64,000 nt of DNA from Dyella_A ginsengisoli (GCF_044904665.1 NZ_JADIKM010000004.1:186001-250000); one strand, 5' to 3'. Counted from the first letter of the stretch, positions 1-8,827 are shown. The notes: generated by a model not told the origin, from the letters alone. Translations and numbers: made by a program.

Positions 1-764
1 ACGCCGTCCAGCGCGGCGGCATGCCGGTCCAGGTCGATACCGTGCGGGCCCACCTCGCACGGCACGACCCGCGCGCCCATCGCTTCGTAGGTATGGCGCA
101 CGCTCCAGTGGCAGGGCTCCTCCACCACCACGCTGTCGCCTTCGTCGAGCAGCACGCGGGCTATCAGGTCGCGCGCCTGCTGGGCACCGCTGACGATCAG
201 GATGTCGTCCGGGTCGACCTCGATCGCCCGCTCGACACGCAGATAGCCGGCCACGGCCTTGCGCAGATCGATGGCGCCCTGCAGTTCGGGGAAGTGCGGG
301 GTGTTGCGACGGCGCAGCAAGGCCATCAGGTTCTGCTTCCAGGCCTTGATGCTGCGCGTGTCGGACCCGACGCGCGGCTGCGCGAGGTCGATCACATCTC
401 CCTGAAGTGCCGGTGCCTGCGCTTCGGGCAGGGCGGGCAACACGGCCCGCCGGGCCAGGCGGGACAGCCGCGGCTCGCCCGGCGCCACGATCTGTTCCTC
501 CGCGTGCGTCTCGCCCGCGGATGCGCCGACGGGGCGCGTGCCCACGTAGGTGCCGCTGCCCGAGCGCGAGTCAAGGTAGCCCTCGCTTTCAAGCTGTTCG
601 TAAGCCATCAGCACGACGGTGCGCGACACCCCCAGCGCCACAGCCATCGAGCGGCTGCCGGGCAGGCGTGCGCCGACCTGGACGCGCGCCGAATCGATAT
701 CCCGCCGGATCGACTCGGCGATCTGCGCGTACATCGGTTCGTCGGTTTGCCGCCTGTTTGCCAT
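1..764 (-). CDS. MocR-type GntR/aminotransferase transcriptional regulator (partial)
   Basis: The gene runs off the left edge of the window. It begins MANRRQTDEP and has an N-terminal GntR-type winged helix (AESIRRDI, LPGSRSMAVALGVSRTVV, YEQLESEGYLDSRSGSGTYV), then a linker, then the start of a fold-type I aminotransferase domain (VIDLAQPRVG, LIVSGAQQARDLIARVLLDEGD). This order defines the MocR/PdxR class, in which a PLP-binding domain controls DNA binding. The PLP lysine lies beyond the edge. The ATG at 764 is chosen because GGAG lies 8 bases upstream; an ATG at 768 is out of frame. It is divergent from the hydrolase at 1099, a possible target, but that is only positional. Confidence 0.85.
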   Translation of the reverse strand, partial: MANRRQTDEPMYAQIAESIRRDIDSARVQVGARLPGSRSMAVALGVSRTVVLMAYEQLESEGYLDSRSGSGTYVGTRPVGASAGETHAEEQIVAPGEPRLSRLARRAVLPALPEAQAPALQGDVIDLAQPRVGSDTRSIKAWKQNLMALLRRRNTPHFPELQGAIDLRKAVAGYLRVERAIEVDPDDILIVSGAQQARDLIARVLLDEGDSVVVEEPCHWSVRHTYEAMGARVVPCEVGPHGIDLDRHAAALDG

Positions 765-1098
765 CCATGTTCTCCGGGGCGGCGCAAAGTGGTTACATCG
801 AAAAAGCCGGCGACCGGTCATTTACGGTCCTGGCCCCCTGACGAATGATCATGCCACGGCTTGTCGGACGCCCATCAGGCGCGCCCGCCGCCGCGACCGC
901 CCGTTTCGGGCAGCCCAGCAGGGGAGAACCGCAGTTGATCATTTCAGACCACACCGGGCCACGCTCCCGGAGGCTCCGTGCGCCCACGGGCGCCGGCAGC
1001 CGGGCTAAAGGGGGCCGCCACGCCATGACGCAAGGCGTGGCGGGAGCGGCGCGAGGCATGTGCCCGGCCTTGCCACTACTGACCGAGGAGGCATCACG
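765..1098. other. Divergent intergenic region between the MocR regulator and the hydrolase
   Basis: No coding region is supported here. It must hold the promoters of the two divergent genes. A perfect 7-bp inverted repeat (CCACGCC at 1018-1024, GGCGTGG at 1034-1040) lies about 60 bases before the hydrolase start and could be an operator or an mRNA leader hairpin. GAGGAGG just before 1099 serves as the ribosome-binding site of the hydrolase. Confidence 0.5.
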
Positions 1099-2748
1099 AT
1101 GAAGCTCTTTACGTTGTCTGCACGCAAGCTGGTGGTGCTGATCGGTTGCGTGGCATGCCCGGGGCTGGTTGGCGCCCACGGTGCGGGTGTCGACGATCAC
1201 AGCAGTGACCCGGCCTACGCCAGGTACTACCAGCAGCAGGTGAACTGGGGTGACTGTCCGCCGTCGCTGTTTACCGACGGCAGCACCATCCAATGTGCCC
1301 TGGTCACCGTGCCGGTCGACTGGGCCGACCCGAGCCGGGGCGACATCACCATCGGCATTTCCCGGCCGCTCAATCCAGGGCCTTACTCCCGTCTGCTGCT
1401 GGTGAACGCGGGTGGCCCGGACAACTCCAGCGCCTCCCAGGCGGAGATGCTCGAGCAGTTGCAGCCGCAGGTTCAGGTCGATCATCTGGTGGTGGGCGTC
1501 GACCTGCGCGGCATCAGCGATGGCCTGGGCACCCAGGTGAGCTGCGATTACGCGCCGCGCAGCGGCGCCGAGAACTTCATGGACGGCGACAGCCGCAATC
1601 CCACGGACGAGAGCCTGCGGGCGCAGCAGGATTGGTGGAATCGATCCATCAGCGCCTGCCTGCAGCAGCACGCGACGTTCCTCAAGGGCATCACCACGCC
1701 CAATCACGCCCGTGACCTCAACCTGGTGCGTGCCATCCTGGGGTTCCGGCACGCCGATCTGTTCGGCGTCTCCAGCGGCAGCAGCCTGATGGCGTATGCA
1801 AGCCGCATGTTTCCCGAGCAATTCGAGCGCGTGGTGCTCGACAGCAACATGAACTGGGTGCATCTGGACTGGCAGCGACAGGCATTGAGCCGGATGTCGA
1901 TGGATCAGCTGAACGTGCAACAGGCGTTCATCCCGTTCATCGCCAGGCATGACGACCAGTTCCATATGGGGACGACGCCGCAGCAGGTGATGACGACCTT
2001 CCAGCGCATCTACCAGGCCACGTCGGAGCATCGCATGGGCAGCGTGACGCCGGACCAGGCGCTGGGCGCCATGGACGGCACGGGCATGTGGGTGTTCTGG
2101 GATCTGCTGGTGCAGCCGGCGCTCGGCGCCATGTCCCAGGCGCTGGATGGAAGCCCTGACCACATCGCCAACGCCGAACAGATCGCCGCATTCACCATTG
2201 CCGATCTGCGCAATCGGCCCAGCTTCAACCCCATGGCCGACGTGCTCCAGTGCAACGATTCCGGCTCCACCGATCCGCGCAGCATCGCGCAGAAGATCGC
2301 CGACGTCCGCACCTACTGGGCCATCGGCGCATCCACCCTGGTGGACAAGTGCCAGCACTGGCCGTGGCAACCGGCGCTCGACCGCACTCTGGAGTCGCGC
2401 ACCCGCGTGCACGCGCTGATGGTGCAGAACGAGTTCGATCCCTCCACGCCGTACTCGCAAGCGCTGAAGGACCGGCTCGTCAACGGCCATGACTCGCGGA
2501 TGGTGCTTGTAAACAACGCCACCACCCACGGCGTCATGTTCGACGACAACGCCTGCACCACCAACGCCGAGTTTGCCTATCTCAACTTTGGCGTCATGCC
2601 GGCCCGGGACGTGGTCTGCCAGGCCAAGCCGATGCACTCATTCGCCATGCAGGACACGGTGACCTACGAGTACGGCTACCCGGCAGCAGGTTCGTGGCTG
2701 CCGCCACCGCCGAACACCCACGAGGTGAGCTGGCTGCTGGTCCCCTGA
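1099..2748 (+). CDS. Secreted TAP-type alpha/beta hydrolase (peptidase-like)
   Basis: The protein has 549 residues with a signal peptide (MKLFTLSARKLVVLIGC..., cleavage near residue 26). The fold markers are an oxyanion-hole stretch VNAGGPDNS (near residue 105), a nucleophile elbow GVSSGS with Ser225, a catalytic Asp in NEFDPSTP (Asp447) and a His in TTHGVM (His477). The C-terminal part resembles the TAP-like domain of mycelial tripeptidyl aminopeptidases. Such enzymes usually release N-terminal peptides or cleave esters outside the cytoplasm; the substrate here is unknown. The ATG at 1099 is preferred over the longer frame because of GAGGAGG and the signal peptide. Confidence 0.85.
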   Translation: MKLFTLSARKLVVLIGCVACPGLVGAHGAGVDDHSSDPAYARYYQQQVNWGDCPPSLFTDGSTIQCALVTVPVDWADPSRGDITIGISRPLNPGPYSRLLLVNAGGPDNSSASQAEMLEQLQPQVQVDHLVVGVDLRGISDGLGTQVSCDYAPRSGAENFMDGDSRNPTDESLRAQQDWWNRSISACLQQHATFLKGITTPNHARDLNLVRAILGFRHADLFGVSSGSSLMAYASRMFPEQFERVVLDSNMNWVHLDWQRQALSRMSMDQLNVQQAFIPFIARHDDQFHMGTTPQQVMTTFQRIYQATSEHRMGSVTPDQALGAMDGTGMWVFWDLLVQPALGAMSQALDGSPDHIANAEQIAAFTIADLRNRPSFNPMADVLQCNDSGSTDPRSIAQKIADVRTYWAIGASTLVDKCQHWPWQPALDRTLESRTRVHALMVQNEFDPSTPYSQALKDRLVNGHDSRMVLVNNATTHGVMFDDNACTTNAEFAYLNFGVMPARDVVCQAKPMHSFAMQDTVTYEYGYPAAGSWLPPPPNTHEVSWLLVP

Positions 2749-2939
2749 GCCTCTGAGCCGCGGGCGCAATGATGAGGCAACCCGGCATCGAGGTGGTATA
2801 CGATCGCGATGCCGTCAGGGGAGACACGGACGGTACTGGTCTCGCCTGGCGAGCGTTGCATGGAGGCAGCTCAATTTTCGCGCTTTCGAACCATGTGCTC
2901 TTGTCCGGTGGGATACATCCAACCACAGGGGAGAATTGC

Positions 2940-3377
2940 ATGTTTCGCAAATTGATCGCGTTTGGTGCGTTGTCAGTGGCTCTGCTCATGAGCGGCTGTG
3001 CCAGTGTGCCGATGGCAAGCACGTCGGCCGATGCCCAGGCCAAGACCTTTACGCCGATTCCCGACAAGGCGGTGCTCTACGTCTACCGCAACGAGACCAT
3101 GGGAGCGGCAATCAAGATGCCGCTTCTGGTTGATGGTGCAAGCGTTGGCGACTCCGCCGCGCATACCTATGTTCGCAAAGAGCTGGCGCCAGGTCAGCAC
3201 ACCATCACCTCGAAGACTGAGAAGGACTCCACGCTCACCATCGACATGATCGCCGGCAAGATCTACTACGTCTGGCAAGAAGTGAAGATGGGCATGTTCT
3301 CCGCCCGCTCCGCGCTGCACCAGGTAGATGCGGCAAAGGGACAGAAGGGCGTTGAGGAGTCCAAGCTGGTCAACTGA
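2940..3377 (+). CDS. DUF2846-like outer-membrane lipoprotein
   Basis: A 145-residue protein beginning MFRKLIAFGALSVALLMSGC, with a typical lipobox (MSGC) that predicts lipid attachment at Cys20. The rest resembles DUF2846 proteins: a short beta-rich domain with the signature VLYVYRNET and a YYVWQE stretch near the end. No enzymatic residues are apparent. AGGGGAGA lies before the ATG at 2940. It is monocistronic and followed by a strong terminator. Function unknown. Confidence 0.8.
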   Translation: MFRKLIAFGALSVALLMSGCASVPMASTSADAQAKTFTPIPDKAVLYVYRNETMGAAIKMPLLVDGASVGDSAAHTYVRKELAPGQHTITSKTEKDSTLTIDMIAGKIYYVWQEVKMGMFSARSALHQVDAAKGQKGVEESKLVN

Positions 3378-3392
3378 TCGTTGTGTAGGTGC

Positions 3393-3428
3393 GAGAAGGG
3401 CGGCCTAGGGCCGCCCTTCTTATCTTTC
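3393..3428 (+). terminator. Rho-independent terminator after the DUF2846 lipoprotein
   Basis: The hairpin AGAAGGGCGGCC / GGCCGCCCTTCT is perfectly paired around a short loop and is followed by TATCTTTCT on the plus strand. It lies 16 bases after the stop codon of the lipoprotein gene. Confidence 0.85.
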
Positions 3429-3495
3429 TGCTTTCGCCGCTCCCGGTTTTACTTACCGTCACGAATTGGCGGCACCTCAGGTTCATTTCATGCGG

Positions 3496-3687
3496 TTAGT
3501 TTGGAGCGCGCTGGCCGATAGCGGTTCGGGGACCGGCGAAGTGTCGAGTATTGGCTTCGAGCGTAGCTTCGAAGTCGTCGCGCCCTGGTGCGCGTCGCTG
3601 TCTGAGGTAGGTCCGGATCTCGGCTGGATCGTCGTCGGACAGCGTTTTGCGCAGAAGCTGGTGATGCGTCACTGTCTGGAGCGCTGG
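3496..3687 (-). pseudogene. 3' remnant of a RAYT-like (REP-associated tyrosine) transposase
   Basis: On the minus strand one frame reads coherently: it includes LLRKTLSDDDPAEIRTYLRQ, then GRDDFEATLEANTRHFAG, and stops at 3496. It resembles the C-terminal tail of transposases common in Xanthomonadales chromosomes, in which a GRDDF(R/E)...VEAKTQRFAG-like stretch is typical. The frame is blocked by a stop at 3688-3690 and no catalytic HUH or Tyr region is present, so this is a dead fragment. The call rests on remembered resemblance. Confidence 0.5.
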
Positions 3688-3824
3688 TTATGCCGCTGTA
3701 CGTGCCTGGATGGCTGCAGGCAGAAAGTGCACTCTGATCTACGGTACAGCTCTCCCCCGATTTCGATGACATCGCCAAGCCCGCACAGCTAAAGTGTCGC
3801 CGGTTTGCAGGGGAGTCCCACGGA

Positions 3825-4958
3825 ATGCATCGACTGGCCAGCACGCTGGTTCTGGCTGCGCTGGCGTGTGCCGGCGCGAGCGGCGTACACGCGCAGCGGG
3901 GAGAGCCGCGTTACCCGCCGGCCAACGGCATGCCGCCCCCGCCACCGCCGCCGGGCGTGCCGCCGCCCGACGGGCGCTTCGGGCCGCCGCCACCTCCTCC
4001 GCCGCCGCCGCCGCGATCGTTTCAACAAACCGCTCCGGTGCCCGCGCCGACGGCGACCTTGCCCAGCGTGGTGCCGATCTCCACAGCCCCGCCCGCGGCA
4101 CCGGTGGCCGCGACCCAGGCCAGCGAGAGCGACCCTGTGCCGTCGCCGCCCGCACGGCCGGCCACGCCGTCAACGGCCGCTGCGCCTATCGTTCTGCCGG
4201 ACCGGGTGACGAGCGCGCCCGCGCCCACGGCGTCCGCCCGTTCGCTGACCTGGCTGTGGTTGCTGGCGCTGGGCGGATTGCTGCTGGCGTGGTGGACGGC
4301 GTGGCGTCACAGTCAGCGCCTGCGCGAGGAAACCGAGCGGCTCGCGCGCCAACAGCGCGTGCTGAAATCGGCGCACAGCCATCTGCAGCGCAAGTCACAG
4401 GAGCTGCAGCACCTGTCGATGCACGATCCGCTGACGGGGGCGCTCAATCGCCAGGCGTTCGGCGTTGAGCTGCGCGACCGTATCGATCATCTGGCCAAGT
4501 ACAACCTGCCGCTCAGCCTGATCGTGTTCGACCTGGACCACTTCAAGCAGATCAACGATCGCCACGGGCACCTGGTGGGCGACACGGCGCTCGCGCTGGT
4601 GGTGGGCGTGGTGCGCGAGCATCTGGTGAGCGACGACGTGTTCGGCCGCTTCGGCGGCGACGAGTTCATGGTGGCCTGTCCCGGCCAGACGGCAGCTCAG
4701 GCGCTCGTCCTCGCCGACACACTGCGCCAGGCCGTGGTCACCCGTGCACCGCTGGCCGATCCGCCGATTCCCGGCCTTACCCTCAGCCTCGGCGTGGCCC
4801 AGGCCGATCCGGAGCAGGGCTACGACGTCGACGACCTGTTCGCCCGCGCCGACGCCGCGCTGTACCTGGCCAAGCAACGCGGACGCAACGCCTGCGTTGC
4901 AGCGGACGGCGGCACGGTGGCGCAGGCGGTGCCGGGGTCGGTGCGACGGCATCTTTAG
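3825..4958 (+). CDS. Membrane-anchored GGDEF diguanylate cyclase with polyproline region
   Basis: A 377-residue protein. It has a signal peptide (first ~23 residues), a very proline-rich extracytoplasmic segment (residues about 30-135, with runs of 7 and 10 prolines), one membrane helix (about 145-160), a short coiled coil (RLREETERLARQQ) and a GGDEF domain. The active site is intact (FDLDHF and GGDEF at 277-281), so it should make c-di-GMP from two GTP. The Arg of the inhibitory RxxD site is absent (VSDD at that place), so product inhibition there is unlikely. GGGGAG precedes the ATG. The proline runs imply dependence on EF-P for translation. Confidence 0.9.
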   Translation: MHRLASTLVLAALACAGASGVHAQRGEPRYPPANGMPPPPPPPGVPPPDGRFGPPPPPPPPPPRSFQQTAPVPAPTATLPSVVPISTAPPAAPVAATQASESDPVPSPPARPATPSTAAAPIVLPDRVTSAPAPTASARSLTWLWLLALGGLLLAWWTAWRHSQRLREETERLARQQRVLKSAHSHLQRKSQELQHLSMHDPLTGALNRQAFGVELRDRIDHLAKYNLPLSLIVFDLDHFKQINDRHGHLVGDTALALVVGVVREHLVSDDVFGRFGGDEFMVACPGQTAAQALVLADTLRQAVVTRAPLADPPIPGLTLSLGVAQADPEQGYDVDDLFARADAALYLAKQRGRNACVAADGGTVAQAVPGSVRRHL

Positions 4959-5271
4959 GGAGGGTCTGATCTTGCTCGTCATCCCGGCGCAAGCTGGGAT
5001 CCAGTGCCTTCAAGCTACTGAACGCCAAAAACATGGGATGTCCGGCTAGACGCGTTGAGAAGCACGTCCTGTTTGTAGCAAGTCGACTCTGACCTCTGAT
5101 GGCGGCGTCCACGGCGGCTCCACGCCGAGTCCCGCTCAACGACGCGGACAGGTGACCAAGTCCGGCCCCTTTCCACGCACTGAACTAAAGACGGCCGTGC
5201 CGGCGCTGCCGGGCAGCGGATGGGACGAAGCCGCCCGACCGGGCTATCCGCATACTTCAGGGAGGAAAAGC
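4959..5271. other. Intergenic region holding the REP-like element
   Basis: Besides the REP-like hairpin near 4978-5008 no coding sequence or clear terminator is seen. The last part carries the ribosome-binding site GGGAGGAAAAGC directly before the ATG at 5272. The base composition is lower in GC than the flanks, in keeping with an insertion-prone spot. Confidence 0.4.
4978..5008. repeat. REP-like palindromic element
   Basis: The stretch contains ATCCCGGC-GCAA-GCTGGGAT, an imperfect hairpin (one G-T pair) inside the consensus-like context CGTCATCCCGGC...GGGATCCAGTG. This matches the general form of the REP/BIME repeats spread through Xanthomonadales chromosomes and mobilised by RAYT transposases. 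Only one copy was noticed in the window. It sits 20 bases after a GGDEF gene and may protect the 3' end of its mRNA. Confidence 0.6.
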
Positions 5272-5751
5272 ATGCCCAGGCAGATCCAGACCCGCTCCAA
5301 GACCGGAGTGATGCTTTTCAAGAACCGCGCCCGCAACGACTGGATGAAGCGCAAGGGTATCGAGCGCGACAACATCCAGCTCGGCAAGCGAATCCGCAAA
5401 AAGACGCGGTTCTACACGCCCGGCGAGATCCAGCCCTTCATCGAGATGTTCGACCTCAACGGGCAGCAGCGGCCGGGCCTGAATCCGGGTACCCACTATC
5501 GGCGCGCGGTGCACATCGCCTACACCGGCGGCCGGCTGGGCGATTTCGCGGTAGCCAATGCCGCCGCCGGATACAACCAGACGCCCGCCGGCCATGTATG
5601 GCACCACTTTCACGACTGGACGCCGCCGCTGGTCCACGGCGGCAACGGCTACGGCACGCTGTTCCTGATGACGACCGCCGAGCACGGCATCTACCACTGC
5701 GGCGGCGTGCTGCAGATGGAAACTCATCTCGGCGTGCCGTATCGGCCGTGA
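5272..5751 (+). CDS. Stand-alone HNH/ENDO VII-superfamily nuclease (WHH type)
   Basis: A 159-residue basic protein. The C-terminal half carries the pattern of WHH-type HNH/ENDO VII nucleases: HVWHHFHDW (WHH at 110-112), a spacer, GTLFLMTTAEHGIYHCGG with His138 and His142-x-GG. In this superfamily the domain is usually the toxic tip of polymorphic toxins and colicin-like proteins and cuts DNA through a metal-bound His. Here the domain is not fused to any delivery module, and the N-terminal 70 residues are rich in Arg and Lys. No immunity-like gene is adjacent: the next gene is a convergent MBL hydrolase. GGGAGGAAAAGC fixes the start at 5272. Target and role are unknown. Confidence 0.65.
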   Translation: MPRQIQTRSKTGVMLFKNRARNDWMKRKGIERDNIQLGKRIRKKTRFYTPGEIQPFIEMFDLNGQQRPGLNPGTHYRRAVHIAYTGGRLGDFAVANAAAGYNQTPAGHVWHHFHDWTPPLVHGGNGYGTLFLMTTAEHGIYHCGGVLQMETHLGVPYRP

Positions 5752-5797
5752 GGGTGGCGCGAGCGGGGCGACGGGCGCGATCGCCGCGCAGCATCGA

Positions 5798-6739
5798 CTA
5801 CGGGGCAGGCACCGGTCGGCGCTTGTCCCCTGCCAGCTCCGCCACCGTCTGCGCGATGTTCTTCGCCGCGAAATAGCCGAAGTAATCCCAGTCGCTGTAG
5901 GTGGGCTTGAGCTGCGCCAGCACGTCCTGCGTCAGGACGTCGCCGTGTTCGCCCTTGCTCCGCGCCGTGGTGATCGACTGGCGCAGCGTGACGAGATAGT
6001 CGCGGAAGGCGCGCACGTCGGCGGCATGCGCGACCTCGCCGTGGCCGGGCACGAAGGTGGCAGCGGGGTAGTCGTTGAGGAAGGTGGCGTTGGAGGCGAT
6101 TTGCGCCGCGGTGTCGGCGTCGATCAGGTTGGGCAGGTTGTGGTTCCAGAACATGTCGCCGGTGAACACCACGTTCGCGTCGGGCACCACCACCACCGAA
6201 TCGCCGCCGGTGTGCCCGGGCATCACCCGCACGATCACCATGCGCTTGCCCAGATGCAGCTCGATGCCGTCTCGGTACACCACGCTGGGCAGCACGTAGG
6301 ACTGCACCATGGCCTTCTGCGCGGGGGTGATCTTGCTGCCGAAGAACTTCAGGTTCTCGGTGCGCTCCCACGCGCGCACGTTGCGCTGCGCGAGGATCAC
6401 CGCGCCGGCCTTGTCGAACACGCCGTTACCGGCCACGTGATCGAGGTGGTAGTGGGTGTTGACCACGTAGCGCACGGGCAGGGCGGTTTTGTCGCGGATG
6501 GCCTTGAGCAGTGCCTGCGCGGCGGCGGGGTCTTCGAAGGTGTCGATCACCAGCACGCTGTCATCGCCGATGACGAAGCCGGCATTGCTGCCGGCGCTGC
6601 TCGGCGTGGGCGAGACGGCCGCCCAGACGCCCTTGCCCACTTCGTGCAGGGTGAACAGCGGCGGCGCATCGGCGGCGTGGACGGCCGCGCCGCTCGCGGC
6701 CAGTACGAGCAGCAGCATCAGGTGTTGCAGACGGCGCAT
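5798..6739 (-). CDS. Secreted metallo-beta-lactamase-fold hydrolase
   Basis: A 313-residue protein with a signal peptide (MRRLQHLMLLLVLAASGAAVHA). The complete class B-like metal motif is present: NTHYHLDHVAG, then PGHTGGD, TGDMFWNH and a late PGHG. This predicts a two-zinc periplasmic hydrolase. The arrangement resembles subclass-B-related proteins that are often annotated simply as MBL-fold hydrolases; beta-lactam hydrolysis cannot be inferred from the sequence alone. It converges with the HNH gene. Confidence 0.85.
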   Translation of the reverse strand: MRRLQHLMLLLVLAASGAAVHAADAPPLFTLHEVGKGVWAAVSPTPSSAGSNAGFVIGDDSVLVIDTFEDPAAAQALLKAIRDKTALPVRYVVNTHYHLDHVAGNGVFDKAGAVILAQRNVRAWERTENLKFFGSKITPAQKAMVQSYVLPSVVYRDGIELHLGKRMVIVRVMPGHTGGDSVVVVPDANVVFTGDMFWNHNLPNLIDADTAAQIASNATFLNDYPAATFVPGHGEVAHAADVRAFRDYLVTLRQSITTARSKGEHGDVLTQDVLAQLKPTYSDWDYFGYFAAKNIAQTVAELAGDKRRPVPAP

Positions 6740-7047
6740 GGATTACCTCGTGGCGATCTAGTCGGGCGCGCGCGGGCGCGGCGGTCGAGAACATCGCCGA
6801 GCATGCACGGTTTTCGACCGTGTGGGCTGGAAAGCCGAGGGGTGCGACAGAGTGCGCCCGCCTCTGTCGCGACAACCGGCATTTCCCACGCGGTTCTGGG
6901 ACGGGCTGCTACGAGGGCCGGTTCGCCAGCTCAGCGGGCCTTCACGGCACAAGTGTCGAGCGCGGACGTCGCCGATGCGGCTGTTCAACCCCGACGCATC
7001 TGCCCGCGATCCATGCGCCGCTCATGCCGCGGCGGCCCGATGGTGGC
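6740..7047. other. Intergenic region without a recognisable gene
   Basis: No coding sequence is supported. A small hairpin (CACGGT at 6806-6811, ACCGTG at 6817-6822) is present but lacks a T-tract. The region must carry the promoter of the MBL-fold gene at 6739. Confidence 0.4.
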
Positions 7048-7614
7048 TCACTTGATCGGTGCCATCAGGTGCTCGTAGGGCGTGTCGGCCCACATCACGT
7101 AAGGGGCGCCGGTGTCCGGAGCGGCGCCCTTCGGATAGTCCGCGTAGAACTCAGGGTCCGCGCCCACGATCATGATGTGCGGGCCGGTCTTGATCCAGTG
7201 ATTGGCGGCATCCGGCTTGGTCGCGAACGGGTCGGTGTTGCTCGCATCGGTGCCGCCTTCAAGCATGTACATCAACCCGAGCTTGCCGGCCGGAGGTGGC
7301 TGGTGGGCCATCCACGCCTGCGCCCAGGCCAGCGCGTTCTTGTCCATGCACATCGGATCCGGGCCCGGAGTGGCGGGACTGTCGGGCATGCAGGTGAACC
7401 CGTTGGTGCCCTCACGCAAGGTGCGCATGGTGCCGTCGGCACCGGCCACCACGATGGTGGCGTTCTTCGATACGTGCGCGGGCGCGGCGCGCATGGCGCT
7501 CTTGATCAACGCGGCGTCGCTCGGTGTCTTCTTGTCGGCCGCCTGCGCGGCACCCGACAACATCAGCAACCCGATGAGCAGCGCCAGCGGCGCTTTGGGA
7601 ATGGCTGCGTACAT
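7048..7614 (-). CDS. Secreted protein of unknown function
   Basis: A 188-residue protein with a clear signal peptide (MYAAIPKAPLALLIGLLMLSGAAQA) and AAGGAGG before the ATG. The mature part has short conserved-looking blocks (TIVVAGADGTMRTLREGTNG, CMPDSP, MCMDKNALAWAQAWM, and GPHIMIVGAD near residue 150). Three cysteines are present. It resembles conserved hypothetical proteins of proteobacteria that lack an assigned function. It lies 128 bases downstream of the formamidase-like gene on the same strand. Confidence 0.75.
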   Translation of the reverse strand: MYAAIPKAPLALLIGLLMLSGAAQAADKKTPSDAALIKSAMRAAPAHVSKNATIVVAGADGTMRTLREGTNGFTCMPDSPATPGPDPMCMDKNALAWAQAWMAHQPPPAGKLGLMYMLEGGTDASNTDPFATKPDAANHWIKTGPHIMIVGADPEFYADYPKGAAPDTGAPYVMWADTPYEHLMAPIK

Positions 7615-7741
7615 GACGAACCCCTCCTTGATGGACGGCGGGTCATCCGGGCATTCCCAAGTCGGAGTCTGTGCCTTCGTCCGGGCGGGGTCAAACCTTG
7701 CCGGGCGCGTGCCCGCCGGGGTCGGCGCAGCGGTCGGGCGC

Positions 7742-8827
7742 TCACGGATGCCGCGTGAAGATTGCCTTGGGCAACATCACGTGCACGCCCTTGTTGTGGT
7801 CCACCAGCTCGGTGATGTCGATGTCGCCGGCCACGCTGATCAGCATGTAGGCGTCGTCGCGGCTCAGGTGCTGATGCTGTACGAGAAAGTCGATCATGCC
7901 GGCGACGGCCTTGTGCGTGGCCACGGTGAGGTCGTCGTCGAAGCCCATGCTGATGAAGTGGGTGGGCGTCTCGGCGCGGGGGTAGGGGCCGGTCTTCATG
8001 CCCTTGTGCACGACGAACTGCACGGTGCCGACCAGCGAGGTTTCCATCGCGGTGATGTCCACCTCGCCGTTGCCCTGACCGGCGTGGCCGTCGCCGATCT
8101 GGAACAGCGCCCCGGGCACGAACACCGGGTAGAACACGCGCGAACCCTGCACCAGCTCCTTGTTGTCCATGTTGCCGCCGATGATGGTGGGCGGCGCGCT
8201 GTCGTAGCGACCGAAGTCCGGCGGCGGCGCCACGCCCATGCTGCCGAAGAACGGGTGCAGCGGAATCTCGATGCCCGGGCCGAAGTGCGCGGTGCGCCTG
8301 GTCAGGTCGAGCGGGATGATCTTGATGCGCGAGTAAGGGAAGTCGTCGGTCTGGAAGCCGAGCCCGTAGCGGAAGCCGTTGTAGGCGTAGGGAATGGCCA
8401 GGTCGATCTGCTTGAGTCGGATCTCCAGCGTGTCGCCGGGCTCGGCGCCGTCGATGTACACGGGGCCGGTGAGGATGTGGCCGCCGGGGCCGCGGTCCCT
8501 GGCCGGCACGCCGTTGAAGAGATCGCGCAGGCTCTGCTCCACGTCCTTCGGCGCCACGCCCGCCTTCTCCAGTCCGCTCGGACTGTTGGTGAGCACGGTG
8601 TGGAACACCACCGTGTCGCCGGAATGGATGCGCAGCACCGGTCGCGTGGTGGCGTCGTAGTGGCCCCAGGCGACCGTCTTCGGCGTGGCGGGCAGGGTGT
8701 AGGTGGTGCCGGTTTCGGTCGCACCCGCATTGCTGGCCTGGGCGTGGATTGCCACAGACAGGAGGTATGCGCAGAACGCCGCCGCGAGGGCGACGCGCCG
8801 TTGGGTTCGAGCGAGAGAGGTCGGCAT
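7742..8827 (-). CDS. Secreted acetamidase/formamidase family protein
   Basis: The protein, taken from the ATG at 8827, has 361 residues and starts MPTSLARTQRRVALAAAF, a Tat/Sec-like signal sequence. The body has the hallmarks of the FmdA/AmdA family: HPFFGSMGVAPP, GGNMDNKELVQGS, PVFVPGALFQIGDGHAGQG and NGEVDITAMETS. The family hydrolyses formamide or short aliphatic amides to ammonia and acid. A periplasmic location is a variation seen in several proteobacteria. The open frame extends further upstream but those residues lack family similarity. The ribosome-binding site is weak. Confidence 0.85.
   Translation of the reverse strand: MPTSLARTQRRVALAAAFCAYLLSVAIHAQASNAGATETGTTYTLPATPKTVAWGHYDATTRPVLRIHSGDTVVFHTVLTNSPSGLEKAGVAPKDVEQSLRDLFNGVPARDRGPGGHILTGPVYIDGAEPGDTLEIRLKQIDLAIPYAYNGFRYGLGFQTDDFPYSRIKIIPLDLTRRTAHFGPGIEIPLHPFFGSMGVAPPPDFGRYDSAPPTIIGGNMDNKELVQGSRVFYPVFVPGALFQIGDGHAGQGNGEVDITAMETSLVGTVQFVVHKGMKTGPYPRAETPTHFISMGFDDDLTVATHKAVAGMIDFLVQHQHLSRDDAYMLISVAGDIDITELVDHNKGVHVMLPKAIFTRHP

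Noticed and set aside
793..2637. A 614-codon minus-strand frame opposite the hydrolase
   Set aside because: It is a high-GC shadow of the TAP-type hydrolase, which has its signal peptide and triad in the other strand.
6740..7047. Possible small gene between the MBL hydrolase and the secreted protein
   Set aside because: Frames exist on both strands but have no start signal, composition or similarity to support them.
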